This document shows positions 1 through 6,478 of a stretch of 7,433 nucleotides of DNA, one piece after another (position 1 is the first letter of the stretch; each line of letters starts with the position of its first letter). This DNA comes from an uncultured Fidelibacterota bacterium (GTDB lineage Bacteria; Fidelibacterota; Marinisomatia; Marinisomatales; UBA8229), in NCBI GenBank assembly GCA_913054425.1, contig CAJXJG010000083.1, forward strand, positions 1 to 7,433, in the 5' to 3' direction. The translations under genes and the position numbers were made by a program. Below the pieces are notes generated by a model that had not been told where the DNA came from, did not search any database, and worked only from the letters and a program-made list of their open reading frames with translations.

Positions 1-878
1 ACAGAACTCCCTTCAATGATAGGAAGCAAATCTCTCTGAACTCCTTCCCTGCTTACGTCAGGGCCAATACCCTTATTACTTCCCACTATTTTATCTATCT
101 CATCGAGGAAAACAATTCCATTGTTTTCCACGGATTCTTTTGCCATGCGGATTACTTCATCCTGATCAATCAAATTATGGGCTTCTATATCCGTAAGAAT
201 TTTTCGAGCGTCTTTTACTTTCAGTTTCCGTCTTTTTTTCTGGCCAGGCATGATATTAGACAACATATCTTTCAAGTTGGTTCCAATTTCTTCCATACCA
301 AACGGGCCGAATACCTGCATCTGCGCCATAGAATCACCGGGTATATCTAGTTCTACCAACTTGTCCTCAAAATTCCCTTTTTTGAGTTTGTCCTCTAATC
401 GCTTACGATTCCTATGATACCGTTCTTCTACTTCTGGTATTTTTTTTCTATTGGTTTGTTTATTAACAGGAAAGAGTATATCAAGAATTTTTTCCTGGGC
501 AAGTTTTTCAGCCTGCTGAATTACTTCTTCCTCTTTTTTTGACCGAATCATATTCACCGCAATATCCATTAAATCTCTTATAATTGATTCCACATCTCTG
601 CCAACATACCCAACTTCCGTAAACTTACTTGCTTCAACTTTCATAAACGGAGCATTTGCCAGATTTGCCAGGCGCCGCGCAATTTCCGTTTTCCCTACAC
701 CAGTGGATCCAATCAGGATAATGTTATTCGGAACAATTTCATCCCGCATATATTCAGCAACCTGTTGGCGGCGCCATCGGTTTCTCAAGGCAATCGCAAC
801 AGCTCTTTTGGCATCTCTTTGCCCGACAACGAAATAGTTCAATTCACGAACGATTTGTTTCGGAGTCAGTTCGTTCAT
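1..878 (-). CDS. hslU: ATP-dependent protease ATPase subunit HslU (ClpY), N-terminal part
   Basis: AAA+ unfoldase that feeds substrates into HslV. The gene runs off the left edge; 292 codons are visible of about 440-460 expected. The start is MNELTPKQIVRELNYFVVGQ, matching the family N-terminus. Walker A is GSTGVGKTE (residues 57-65, Lys63), where most HslU have GPTGVGKTE. The pore loop is GYVGRD in TEVGYVGRDVESIIRDL. The I domain, with charged helices and a Gly/Met-rich GPFGMEEIG segment, fills roughly residues 110-230. Walker B is IVFLDEIDKI with Asp259 and Glu260, followed by GPDVSREGVQRDLLPIIEG. The sensor residues, arginine finger and C-terminal tail that activates HslV lie outside the window. 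The frame is open throughout. ClpX is excluded by the missing zinc-binding N-domain and by the I domain. Confidence 0.96.
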   Translation of the reverse strand, partial: MNELTPKQIVRELNYFVVGQRDAKRAVAIALRNRWRRQQVAEYMRDEIVPNNIILIGSTGVGKTEIARRLANLANAPFMKVEASKFTEVGYVGRDVESIIRDLMDIAVNMIRSKKEEEVIQQAEKLAQEKILDILFPVNKQTNRKKIPEVEERYHRNRKRLEDKLKKGNFEDKLVELDIPGDSMAQMQVFGPFGMEEIGTNLKDMLSNIMPGQKKRRKLKVKDARKILTDIEAHNLIDQDEVIRMAKESVENNGIVFLDEIDKIVGSNKGIGPDVSREGVQRDLLPIIEGSS

Positions 879-1420
879 TTTATCTCCATAACGGTTATAG
901 AATCATTGGTGTAAATGCAAAGATCGGAAGCAATCTTGAGTGATTTATTTACAATTTCTCCGGCTTTCATTTTTGTGCTCTCAAGAAATGCAATTGCAGC
1001 CGACTGGGCAAAGCCCCCGCCGGAACCAATAGCAACAACCGGACCATCCGGTTCAATAACATTTCCATCTCCTGACACAATAAAACTTGATTTTTTATCC
1101 ATCAATGCCAATAACGCATCTAAATGGCGAAGATATTTATCTGTGCGCCATTCTTTTGCCAACTCCACGACCGACCGTTTCAGATCGCCACCGTATTCAT
1201 CAAGTTTCTGTTCAAACTTTTCAAACAAGGTCAGTGCGTCCGCTGCTGCACCGGCAAATCCACCCAGTATTTGATTCTTCCCTGATTTAAACTGTCGAAC
1301 TTTCACCGCTTTTTGTTTGAGAGCCATATCTCCAAACGTGACCTGTCCATCGCCGCCTAAAGCAATGGTAGTATTTCGTCGGACTCCCAAAATCGTGGTG
1401 GAACGAAATCGTTTCTCCAT
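875..1420 (-). CDS. hslV: ATP-dependent protease subunit HslV (ClpQ)
   Basis: Proteolytic subunit of the HslVU (ClpQY) protease, a cytoplasmic double hexamer related to the 20S proteasome beta subunit. Alignment by eye of STTILGVRRN with other HslV proteins puts the catalytic N-terminal Thr at residue 8, so a seven-residue propeptide (MEKRFRS) should be removed; in E. coli only Met precedes the Thr. Other active-site positions are present: Asp24 in GGDGQVTFG, Lys40 in KAVKVR and Ser133 in IGSGGG. Further family motifs are GGFAGAAADALTLFEKFE, ELAKEWRTDKYLR and the terminal DLCIYTND. The 181-residue length is normal. The stop overlaps the hslU start by 4 bases (ATGA), the usual hslV-hslU order. 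Proteasome-type beta subunits from Actinobacteria are excluded by these motifs and by the hslU neighbour. Confidence 0.97.
   Translation of the reverse strand: MEKRFRSTTILGVRRNTTIALGGDGQVTFGDMALKQKAVKVRQFKSGKNQILGGFAGAAADALTLFEKFEQKLDEYGGDLKRSVVELAKEWRTDKYLRHLDALLALMDKKSSFIVSGDGNVIEPDGPVVAIGSGGGFAQSAAIAFLESTKMKAGEIVNKSLKIASDLCIYTNDSITVMEIK
884..887 (-). promoter_or_regulatory. Ribosome binding site of hslU
   Basis: GGAG on the minus strand, 5 bases before the hslU ATG and inside the last codons of hslV. Together with the ATGA stop/start overlap it supports this start for hslU and coupled translation of both protease subunits. Confidence 0.65.
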
Positions 1421-1426
1421 ATTATG

Positions 1427-2278
1427 TTAATCTCCCTTTAGAAGCAATTCAAAAAGCTTTGAATTAGAAGGAAGAACTAACGTGGTTTTCTCATTCAATA
1501 CCTTTTTGTACGTTTCAAGAGTCCGGACAAATTCATAGAAATCGGGATCAGCACTGAATGCTTTTGCATATATTTCCAGAGCTTCGGCTTCTCCCTCACC
1601 CCGCCGTTCTTCCGATTCCTTGTAAGCATTTGCAAGAATAATCGTTTTGTCTTTGTCTGTTGAGGCACGAATCTTTTGTGCTTCTTCTGCTCCTTCAGAT
1701 CTGAATTTATTTGCTTGCCTGTTCCGTTCCGCCTTCATTCGAGCATATATGGATTCTTCATTTTCCCTTGGAAGATCTACTCTTTTAATGCGCACATCGA
1801 CCACTTCGATTCCATAGGGACGGGTTGCCTCTTGACTTTTTTTGGTCACCTTTTCCATGATCAGTCCCCTGTTTTCTGAAATGATTTCAACCATATCATG
1901 GGTTCCCAATTCCTGGCGAAGCTGAGAATAAACTATGTCATCTAACCGTGTCGTTGCCGTAGGAATTGCCTGTACCGTTTGGAGAAATAACAGTGGATCA
2001 TATATCCGCCAACGTACATAATTATCCACTATCAACGTTTTTTTATCTTTACTTAAAACTTCTTCTGGTGGAACATCATACTCCAAAAGCCGTTTGTCAA
2101 AAAATATCGCATTCTGAAAGGGCACCGGCAGTTTAAAATGCAGACCTGGGTCCAAAACGGTCCTGACAGGTTTTCCAAACTGAAGAATTACCACCTGTTC
2201 GGTCATATTTACGGTAAAGACGGTGGTCCATATACCAATCACTATAATAATAATAAATCCAATAAGTACTTTTTTCAT
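1427..2278 (-). CDS. hflC: HflC, SPFH/prohibitin-family membrane protein
   Basis: Partner of HflK in the FtsH-modulating membrane complex. The 283-residue protein has an N-terminal membrane helix (about 4-23, rich in Ile) that anchors it with the bulk on the periplasmic side. The SPFH domain begins at VNMTEQVVILQFGKPV and includes PGLHFKLPVPFQ and DNYVRWRIYDPLLF. The GIEVVDVRIKRVDLP segment and the ARMKAERNRQA start of a coiled coil follow. The C-terminal SADPDFYEFVRTLETYKKVL is a hallmark of HflC. It is shorter than E. coli HflC (334 residues), but all recognisable blocks are present. The start overlaps the hflK stop by one base, so the two are probably made in matched amounts. No ftsH gene is nearby. 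The stop is 6 bases before hslV. Confidence 0.95.
   Translation of the reverse strand: MKKVLIGFIIIIVIGIWTTVFTVNMTEQVVILQFGKPVRTVLDPGLHFKLPVPFQNAIFFDKRLLEYDVPPEEVLSKDKKTLIVDNYVRWRIYDPLLFLQTVQAIPTATTRLDDIVYSQLRQELGTHDMVEIISENRGLIMEKVTKKSQEATRPYGIEVVDVRIKRVDLPRENEESIYARMKAERNRQANKFRSEGAEEAQKIRASTDKDKTIILANAYKESEERRGEGEAEALEIYAKAFSADPDFYEFVRTLETYKKVLNEKTTLVLPSNSKLFELLLKGD
1432..1437 (-). promoter_or_regulatory. Ribosome binding site of hslV
   Basis: AGGGAG on the minus strand ends 11 bases before the hslV ATG. It lies within the last codons of hflC, so hslV is probably translated from the same message as hflC. Confidence 0.6.
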
Positions 2279-3255
2279 TATTTTATGCTTCCTTTCTCTG
2301 TGCTGCCAAGATTGAGAAGATTGAGAAGATTCCCATTTTTTCCATCAGGAATAATATATTTTTGCACATTTGGTAATATATTTTCCATTGCCTCCAGGTA
2401 CAATCGTGTTCTGGTGACAGCCTTGGATTTTCGGTATTCTTTCAAGACAGCCCTGAAATTTGCTACATCTCCTTCAGCGCGCATCACCCGGGCTTCCCTA
2501 AAGCCTTCAGCTTCCCGGATCATGGCTTGAGCCTCACCCCGGGCTTTGGGGATAATATCGTTACGATATCCTTCCGCCTGATTTATCATTCGATTTTTAT
2601 CTTCTTTGGCGGAAGCAACATCCTTGAACGCCCCTATAACCGGTTTCGGAGGAGAAACATCCTGAAGCTGTGCCGCAACAACAAGTATTCCTGTATTGTA
2701 CTTATCCAGAATTGACTGAAGCAGTTCCTTCGTCTCTTCCTGAATCACGAATTTACCTGACGTAAGTACTTCGTCAATACCATGGCGACCCACCACCGTT
2801 CTCAATGAAGCTTCTGCTGCTTCTCTAACTGTCAATATCGGCGCAACAAAGTTAAAAAGATACGCTTCCGGATCCTTTATCTTGTACTGAACAATCAACT
2901 CTGCATCAACAATATTCTCATCTCCGGTAAGCATATTACTTTCTTTTGCAATTGTGCGAAATTGCCCTTTTCCAACGCTTCTGAATCCGATTTCAATCCT
3001 CTTTACCTCGGTGACCTTGGGTGTGTCCACAACTTCTATGGGATAAGGGAAATGGTACGACAGCCCTGGTTGAACAACCCGGCTGACCTTTCCAAAAGTC
3101 TGTACGACTCCTACTTCATCGGGTCCAACACTATACACACCCGTTAATAACCATACAACCAGAACAATGCCCACGATAGGCATAACTCCCAGTTTAATTA
3201 ACTTATCGGGTATTCGGATCTCCTGATCCCCGATAATGATTCTTTTTCCTGCCAT
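2278..3255 (-). CDS. hflK: HflK, SPFH/prohibitin-family membrane protein
   Basis: HflK and HflC form a large cage-like complex in the inner membrane that surrounds and modulates the FtsH protease in E. coli. The 325-residue protein has a short cytoplasmic N-terminus (1-21), one membrane helix at about 22-41 (VMPIVGIVLVVWLLTGVYSV), then an SPFH domain from YSVGPDEVGVVQTFGKV, with PGLSYHFPYPIE and an SGK/LQDVSPP region typical of HflK. A charged, Ala-rich coiled coil spans roughly 210-280, and the tail includes RTRLYLEAMENILPN. E. coli HflK (419 residues) has a long Gly-rich N-terminal extension that is missing here. The PP after the DVS motif and the following gene identify it as HflK rather than a stomatin. 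Its stop shares one base with the hflC start (TAATG). Confidence 0.94.
   Translation of the reverse strand: MAGKRIIIGDQEIRIPDKLIKLGVMPIVGIVLVVWLLTGVYSVGPDEVGVVQTFGKVSRVVQPGLSYHFPYPIEVVDTPKVTEVKRIEIGFRSVGKGQFRTIAKESNMLTGDENIVDAELIVQYKIKDPEAYLFNFVAPILTVREAAEASLRTVVGRHGIDEVLTSGKFVIQEETKELLQSILDKYNTGILVVAAQLQDVSPPKPVIGAFKDVASAKEDKNRMINQAEGYRNDIIPKARGEAQAMIREAEGFREARVMRAEGDVANFRAVLKEYRKSKAVTRTRLYLEAMENILPNVQKYIIPDGKNGNLLNLLNLGSTEKGSIK
2308..2331. repeat. Short 9-bp tandem repeat inside hflK
   Basis: The plus strand reads aagattgag twice and then aagatt, giving 2.7 exact copies of a 9-bp unit. It is in frame and encodes an NLLNLLNL stretch close to the HflK C-terminus. A change in copy number would add or remove three residues without shifting the frame. 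It is probably a slippage product with no regulatory role. Confidence 0.6.
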
Positions 3256-3263
3256 TATTGTAT

Positions 3264-3269
3264 CCTCCT
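3264..3269 (-). promoter_or_regulatory. Strong ribosome binding site of hflK
   Basis: A full AGGAGG on the minus strand, 8 bases before the hflK ATG. It lies in the largest intergenic space of the window (23 bases) and is the best Shine-Dalgarno match here. HflK is therefore probably translated independently of rpoN and at a higher rate. Confidence 0.8.
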
Positions 3270-3278
3270 GATCATTGT

Positions 3279-4628
3279 TTAAAGTTGCCTTCTTAGACGG
3301 GCAACAGGAACATTCATTTGGTCACGATACTTTGCGACCGTTCTTCGCGATAAGGGGTATCCCTTCTGTTTTAATACTTCCACAAGTCTTTGGTCATTTA
3401 TTGGATGCTGTTTATCCTCTTCTTCAACAATTTTCTTCAACGCCTGTTTTATAATATAATTACTTATCACCCGACCATCCTCGAGTTCAATTCCCTCTGT
3501 AAAAAAAGATTTTAATTCAAACACTCCGTAAGGTGTATCCACATATTTCCCCCGGGTCGAACGACTGATCGTGGAAATATCTAATTTTATATCTTCCGCT
3601 ATGTCTAGGAGCTTCATTGGTCGTAACTCATGCACCTGTCCAGAAAAAAACTCCGGCTGGCGATCAATAATGGATCGCATAACTTGTTTCAACGTTTGCT
3701 TTCTCTGCTCAATTGCCTGAATAAACCAATTTGCTGAAAAAATCCTCTGTTTTAAAAACTTTTTGGCCTCTCGTTTATTCGTATCCTGCTCTTCCATCAT
3801 AGCAGCATAATCCGGATTGATTCGTAGCTCCGGCAGTCCGCTGTCATTGGTATAAACAACCCAACTATCTCCTTGTTCCCTTACGATTAGATCAGGAATT
3901 ATCACCTCATCTTTGGTAAATCTGGTTCCCTCACCAGGCCTGGGGTTCAAATGGGAGATAATATTGATTGCTTTTGCCAGTTGTTCTCCAGAACAATTCG
4001 TATTTTTTTTTATCACTTCAAACCGTTTATTGGCGAAATCTTCAAAATGGCAATCAATAATATTATAGGAAAGGGATTCATTATCTTTTTTCAATTGAAT
4101 TAATAAACATTCCCGTAGATTTCGCGCTGCGATTCCCAAAGGCTCTAAATGCTGAACTGCCTTTAAAATAGATTCAATCTCCATACCATCCTTGCCAAAA
4201 CGATCTGCGATCACATTAAGGTCTGTAGCTAAATAACCCCGCTCATCCAAATTCCAAAGAATTTCCTCCGCAATAATTCTTTCAGAGTCATTTAGATCAA
4301 TAAGTTTTAACTGATTTAAGAGAGTTTCTATAAAGTCTTGCTCCTCTTTCAAAGGAAGATCAATTGGTTTCTTTGATCTGTTATAAAAATCTACCTGCTC
4401 ATACGCATCGTCATCTGGGGATAAATCAAGAGAATCGTCAACTTCTTCATCTAAGTCTTCTTCTTTGTCATTTGTAGATTCAACTTGTTCAAGAACGGGA
4501 TTTTCTTCCAGTTCATTCAAGATTTTTTCTTCCAATTTTATTGTACTTAACTGCAATAATCTTGCTTGAAGAACCTGCTGTGGTGATAAAACTTGCTTTT
4601 GGGAAAGCTTTTGCTCAAGCCTTAACAT
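3279..4628 (-). CDS. rpoN: RNA polymerase sigma-54 factor
   Basis: Directs RNA polymerase to -24/-12 promoters and requires an AAA+ activator to open them. The 449-residue protein has the full sigma-54 layout. Region I (about 1-47) is Gln/Leu-rich, with LSPQQVLQARLLQLS and ELEENPVLE. An acidic linker follows at about 49-80 (EEDLDEEVDDSLDLSPDDD). The core-binding part runs from about 95 to 270. The DNA-binding part includes a helix-turn-helix near 337-376 ending GVFELKSFFTEG. The RpoN box at 427-436 reads SRRTVAKYRD, two conservative changes from the usual ARRTVAKYRE. The ATG overlaps the lptB stop by one base (TGATG), with no strong ribosome site, so coupling to lptB is likely. lptB-rpoN adjacency is common in Gram-negative bacteria, but the hpf gene usually found downstream is replaced here by hflK. 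No activator gene is present. Confidence 0.97.
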   Translation of the reverse strand: MLRLEQKLSQKQVLSPQQVLQARLLQLSTIKLEEKILNELEENPVLEQVESTNDKEEDLDEEVDDSLDLSPDDDAYEQVDFYNRSKKPIDLPLKEEQDFIETLLNQLKLIDLNDSERIIAEEILWNLDERGYLATDLNVIADRFGKDGMEIESILKAVQHLEPLGIAARNLRECLLIQLKKDNESLSYNIIDCHFEDFANKRFEVIKKNTNCSGEQLAKAINIISHLNPRPGEGTRFTKDEVIIPDLIVREQGDSWVVYTNDSGLPELRINPDYAAMMEEQDTNKREAKKFLKQRIFSANWFIQAIEQRKQTLKQVMRSIIDRQPEFFSGQVHELRPMKLLDIAEDIKLDISTISRSTRGKYVDTPYGVFELKSFFTEGIELEDGRVISNYIIKQALKKIVEEEDKQHPINDQRLVEVLKQKGYPLSRRTVAKYRDQMNVPVARLRRQL

Positions 4629-5365
4629 CAGTCAAGCCTAAATTTTTCCCCAAGATACAAACGACGCGCTTCTTCATCATTCGCCAGATCATGTGATGTC
4701 CCCGACTTCAAAATTTCTCCTTCAAAAAGTAAATATGCCCTGTCAGTTATTGAAAGGGTTTCCCGAACATTATGATCTGTAATCAGCACCCCAATATTTC
4801 GATTTTTTAACGATTTGACAATGGACTGAATATCTTCAACAGCAATAGGATCGACACCAGCGAAAGGCTCATCTAAAAGGATAAAATCAGGATCAATAGC
4901 AAGGGAGCGGCAGATTTCTACCCTTCGCCGTTCACCCCCAGACAAACTATTTCCCTTGTTATTCCGGAGGTGCTCAATTGTCAGGGCTTTCAACAGCTTT
5001 TCAATTTTTGTTTGTTGATCTTCTTTAGACAAATCAGTCATTTCCAAAACCAGTTTCAAATTGTCCTCAACGGACAGTTTTCCAAAAATAGACGGCTCTT
5101 GGGCAAGATATCCAATCCCCTTACGCGAACGTTTGTACATAGGATCATGAGTAATTTCCTTTTTATCTAGAAAGATTTTCCCTTTAGTTGGCTTTATCAT
5201 CCCTGTGATCATATGAAAAGTTGTGGTTTTCCCAGCTCCATTTGGACCAAGCAAGCCTACAATCTCTCCCTTTTTTACTTCAATATCCACTGCCCGCACA
5301 ACCCAGCGTTTTCCATACTGCTTGTGAAGGTTTTCTGCTGTTAGTACACGATGGTTATTTTTCAT
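4628..5365 (-). CDS. lptB: LPS export ABC transporter ATP-binding protein LptB
   Basis: The cytoplasmic ATPase that, as a dimer with LptF and LptG, extracts LPS from the inner membrane and pushes it along the Lpt bridge. The 245 residues form one ABC ATPase domain, close to the 241 of E. coli. Walker A is GPNGAGKT (residues 40-47), the Q-loop Gln is residue 89 in YLAQEPSIFGKLSV, the signature is LSGGERRR (141-148), Walker B plus catalytic Glu166 is ILLDEPFAGVDP, and the switch is His198 in TDHNVRETL. The Q-loop context and the C-terminal RLYLGEKFRL are specific to LptB rather than to LivF-type ATPases. It starts inside lptC (11-base overlap) with only a poor ribosome site, and ends in TGATG shared with rpoN, so its translation is probably coupled on both sides. 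LptF and LptG are not in the window. Confidence 0.96.
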   Translation of the reverse strand: MKNNHRVLTAENLHKQYGKRWVVRAVDIEVKKGEIVGLLGPNGAGKTTTFHMITGMIKPTKGKIFLDKKEITHDPMYKRSRKGIGYLAQEPSIFGKLSVEDNLKLVLEMTDLSKEDQQTKIEKLLKALTIEHLRNNKGNSLSGGERRRVEICRSLAIDPDFILLDEPFAGVDPIAVEDIQSIVKSLKNRNIGVLITDHNVRETLSITDRAYLLFEGEILKSGTSHDLANDEEARRLYLGEKFRLD

Positions 5366-5915
5366 ATCCGCGATTTGTCACTCCGGAAGGATGCCGTATT
5401 TTCCAGCGTTTCATCTGAACATCTGATTCAAACCCAATCCCATAGAGGGTGTCCTGCTTACCTGTTGTTATCTTAACAGAATCGTCAGTATAAATCATTC
5501 CCTGAGCATGATCCCATGATAATGTGTCAGTAAAAAGAGTCACACCGCTATCCGATTTTACAACCACGTTCTGAATTGCGCGCATGAAATTTGATTTTTC
5601 ATCAACCTCTGCTAGTTGGGAGGTCAAGCGGGAGGTATGCTTTTCTTTCATATCAAAAAAATCTACTTCAACCTTCTGATCCAACAAAACATAAAGGCGA
5701 TCATTAAATTTCTCTAAATGACCTGCCTGCACAACAGCCCGTTGTAAGCCTGCATCCGTCATATATATGGTTACCCCCCAGCTTTCCTGATCAGGCATCC
5801 CTTCACTGGATTCTCCCGTGCTAGTTGAAGTAAATGATGAACAACCGGAAAAGAACAATATTGACATGATAATAAACAGTGTAATGGAAATAATAATGAG
5901 TATACGCATCTTCAT
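5355..5915 (-). CDS. lptC: LPS export protein LptC, predicted lipoprotein
   Basis: LptC sits in the inner membrane facing the periplasm and passes LPS from the LptB2FG transporter to LptA. The 186-residue length matches the family. The sequence opens with a short basic MKMR, a hydrophobic run at residues 5-22, then FSGC with Cys25, which looks like a lipoprotein signal peptide with an imperfect lipobox (Phe at -3). Residues 26-45 are Ser/Thr/Gly-rich and probably a flexible linker. From about residue 48 the LptC fold is recognisable: TDAGLQRAVVQAGHLEKF, then SGVTLFTDTLSWDHAQGMIY and TLYGIGFESDVQMKRWKIRH, typical of beta-jellyroll repeats. E. coli LptC has a plain transmembrane anchor instead. 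The gene overlaps kdsC by 4 bases and lptB by 11, which supports the assignment, since sequence identity in this family is low. Met3 (5909) is an alternative start. No lptA lies between lptC and lptB. Confidence 0.85.
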   Translation of the reverse strand: MKMRILIIISITLFIIMSILFFSGCSSFTSTSTGESSEGMPDQESWGVTIYMTDAGLQRAVVQAGHLEKFNDRLYVLLDQKVEVDFFDMKEKHTSRLTSQLAEVDEKSNFMRAIQNVVVKSDSGVTLFTDTLSWDHAQGMIYTDDSVKITTGKQDTLYGIGFESDVQMKRWKIRHPSGVTNRGYEK

Positions 5916-6469
5916 CCACTGGAAGTCTCGATGACTTTTTTTGTCAGACGTTTAATAGCTTCCTCATACACTCCTTTAGCTTTAAGAATCAAATCAACGG
6001 CTTCCCGAAGTGCGCCACTTCCTCCGTTTTTATCGGTTACATACACGGCAGCTTTCTTCACTGGTAAATAGGCATTTCGAACAGAAAGAGGAGCACCGGA
6101 CTTTTCCATCACAGGCAGATCAATCAATCCATCACCAATATAAGCTATTTCTGAATCCTCCAAATTATATTTCTGTTTCAATTCCTCATACGCAGGAATT
6201 TTATTTAACATTCCATTGTAAACATCCTCAATTTTTAATTCCTTTGCACGTATGTCTGTTGCGGGTGAATATCTGCCAGATAAAAAGGCAATTTTTAATC
6301 CAGCTACTTTAGCCAGTGCAACTCCCGCACCATCCTCAACAGAAAACTTTTTCAACTCAACATTTCCAGCTCCAATATATATTGAACCATCTGTAAGAAC
6401 ACCATCAACATCTGAGATTAACAGATTCACCTTTTTCAGCTTTTCCTCTACCTCTTTATTTATATTCAT
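5912..6469 (-). CDS. kdsC: Kdo 8-phosphate phosphatase, HAD superfamily
   Basis: Removes phosphate from Kdo 8-phosphate to give free Kdo, the step after KdsA. The 185-residue protein is a minimal HAD phosphatase without a cap domain, of typical KdsC length. Motif I is DVDGVLTDG, with nucleophile Asp20 and acid/base Asp22. Motif II is Ser64 in FLSGR, motif III is Lys90 in GMLNK, and motif IV is Asp113 and Asp117 in IGDGLID. The C-terminal GGSGALREAVDLIL stretch matches the conserved KdsC tail that reaches into the neighbouring subunit's active site in the tetramer. Motif IV reads GDG where E. coli has GDD; many other HAD enzymes also have GDG, so activity is expected. No Shine-Dalgarno site is visible in the 9-base gap after kdsA, so re-initiation is likely. 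The stop overlaps the lptC start by 4 bases (ATGA). Confidence 0.93.
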   Translation of the reverse strand: MNINKEVEEKLKKVNLLISDVDGVLTDGSIYIGAGNVELKKFSVEDGAGVALAKVAGLKIAFLSGRYSPATDIRAKELKIEDVYNGMLNKIPAYEELKQKYNLEDSEIAYIGDGLIDLPVMEKSGAPLSVRNAYLPVKKAAVYVTDKNGGSGALREAVDLILKAKGVYEEAIKRLTKKVIETSSG

Positions 6470-6478
6470 CTTTATAAT

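Noticed and set aside
915..1274. A 119-codon open frame on the plus strand opposite hslV.
   Set aside because: It lies fully antisense to a well-supported gene, shows no recognisable domain, and has a composition expected of a shadow frame.
2245..2256. Four copies of taa, a possible microsatellite.
   Set aside because: It is in frame and encodes the Ile run of the HflC membrane helix; low complexity is explained by AT-rich Ile codons.
2138..2530. A 130-codon plus-strand open frame crossing the hflK-hflC junction.
   Set aside because: It covers the ends of two confident genes, is rich in Tyr/Phe/Arg from the reverse of AT-rich codons, and has no domain.
3256..3278. A possible terminator or promoter between rpoN and hflK.
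   Set aside because: Only 23 bases, mostly used by the ribosome site; no hairpin with a T-run and no convincing -35/-10 or -24/-12 pair is visible there.
4420..4500. An acidic, low-complexity stretch in rpoN that could suggest an insertion.
   Set aside because: An acidic, variable linker (Region II) is normal in sigma-54 proteins at this position.
6127..6135. KdsC motif IV reads GDG instead of the GDD of E. coli, a possible sign of lost activity.
   Set aside because: The metal-binding Asp113 and the later Asp117 are present, and GDG is the normal form in many active HAD phosphatases.
6010..6312. A 100-codon plus-strand open frame opposite kdsC.
   Set aside because: Antisense to the catalytic core of kdsC, with no ribosome site or protein features.
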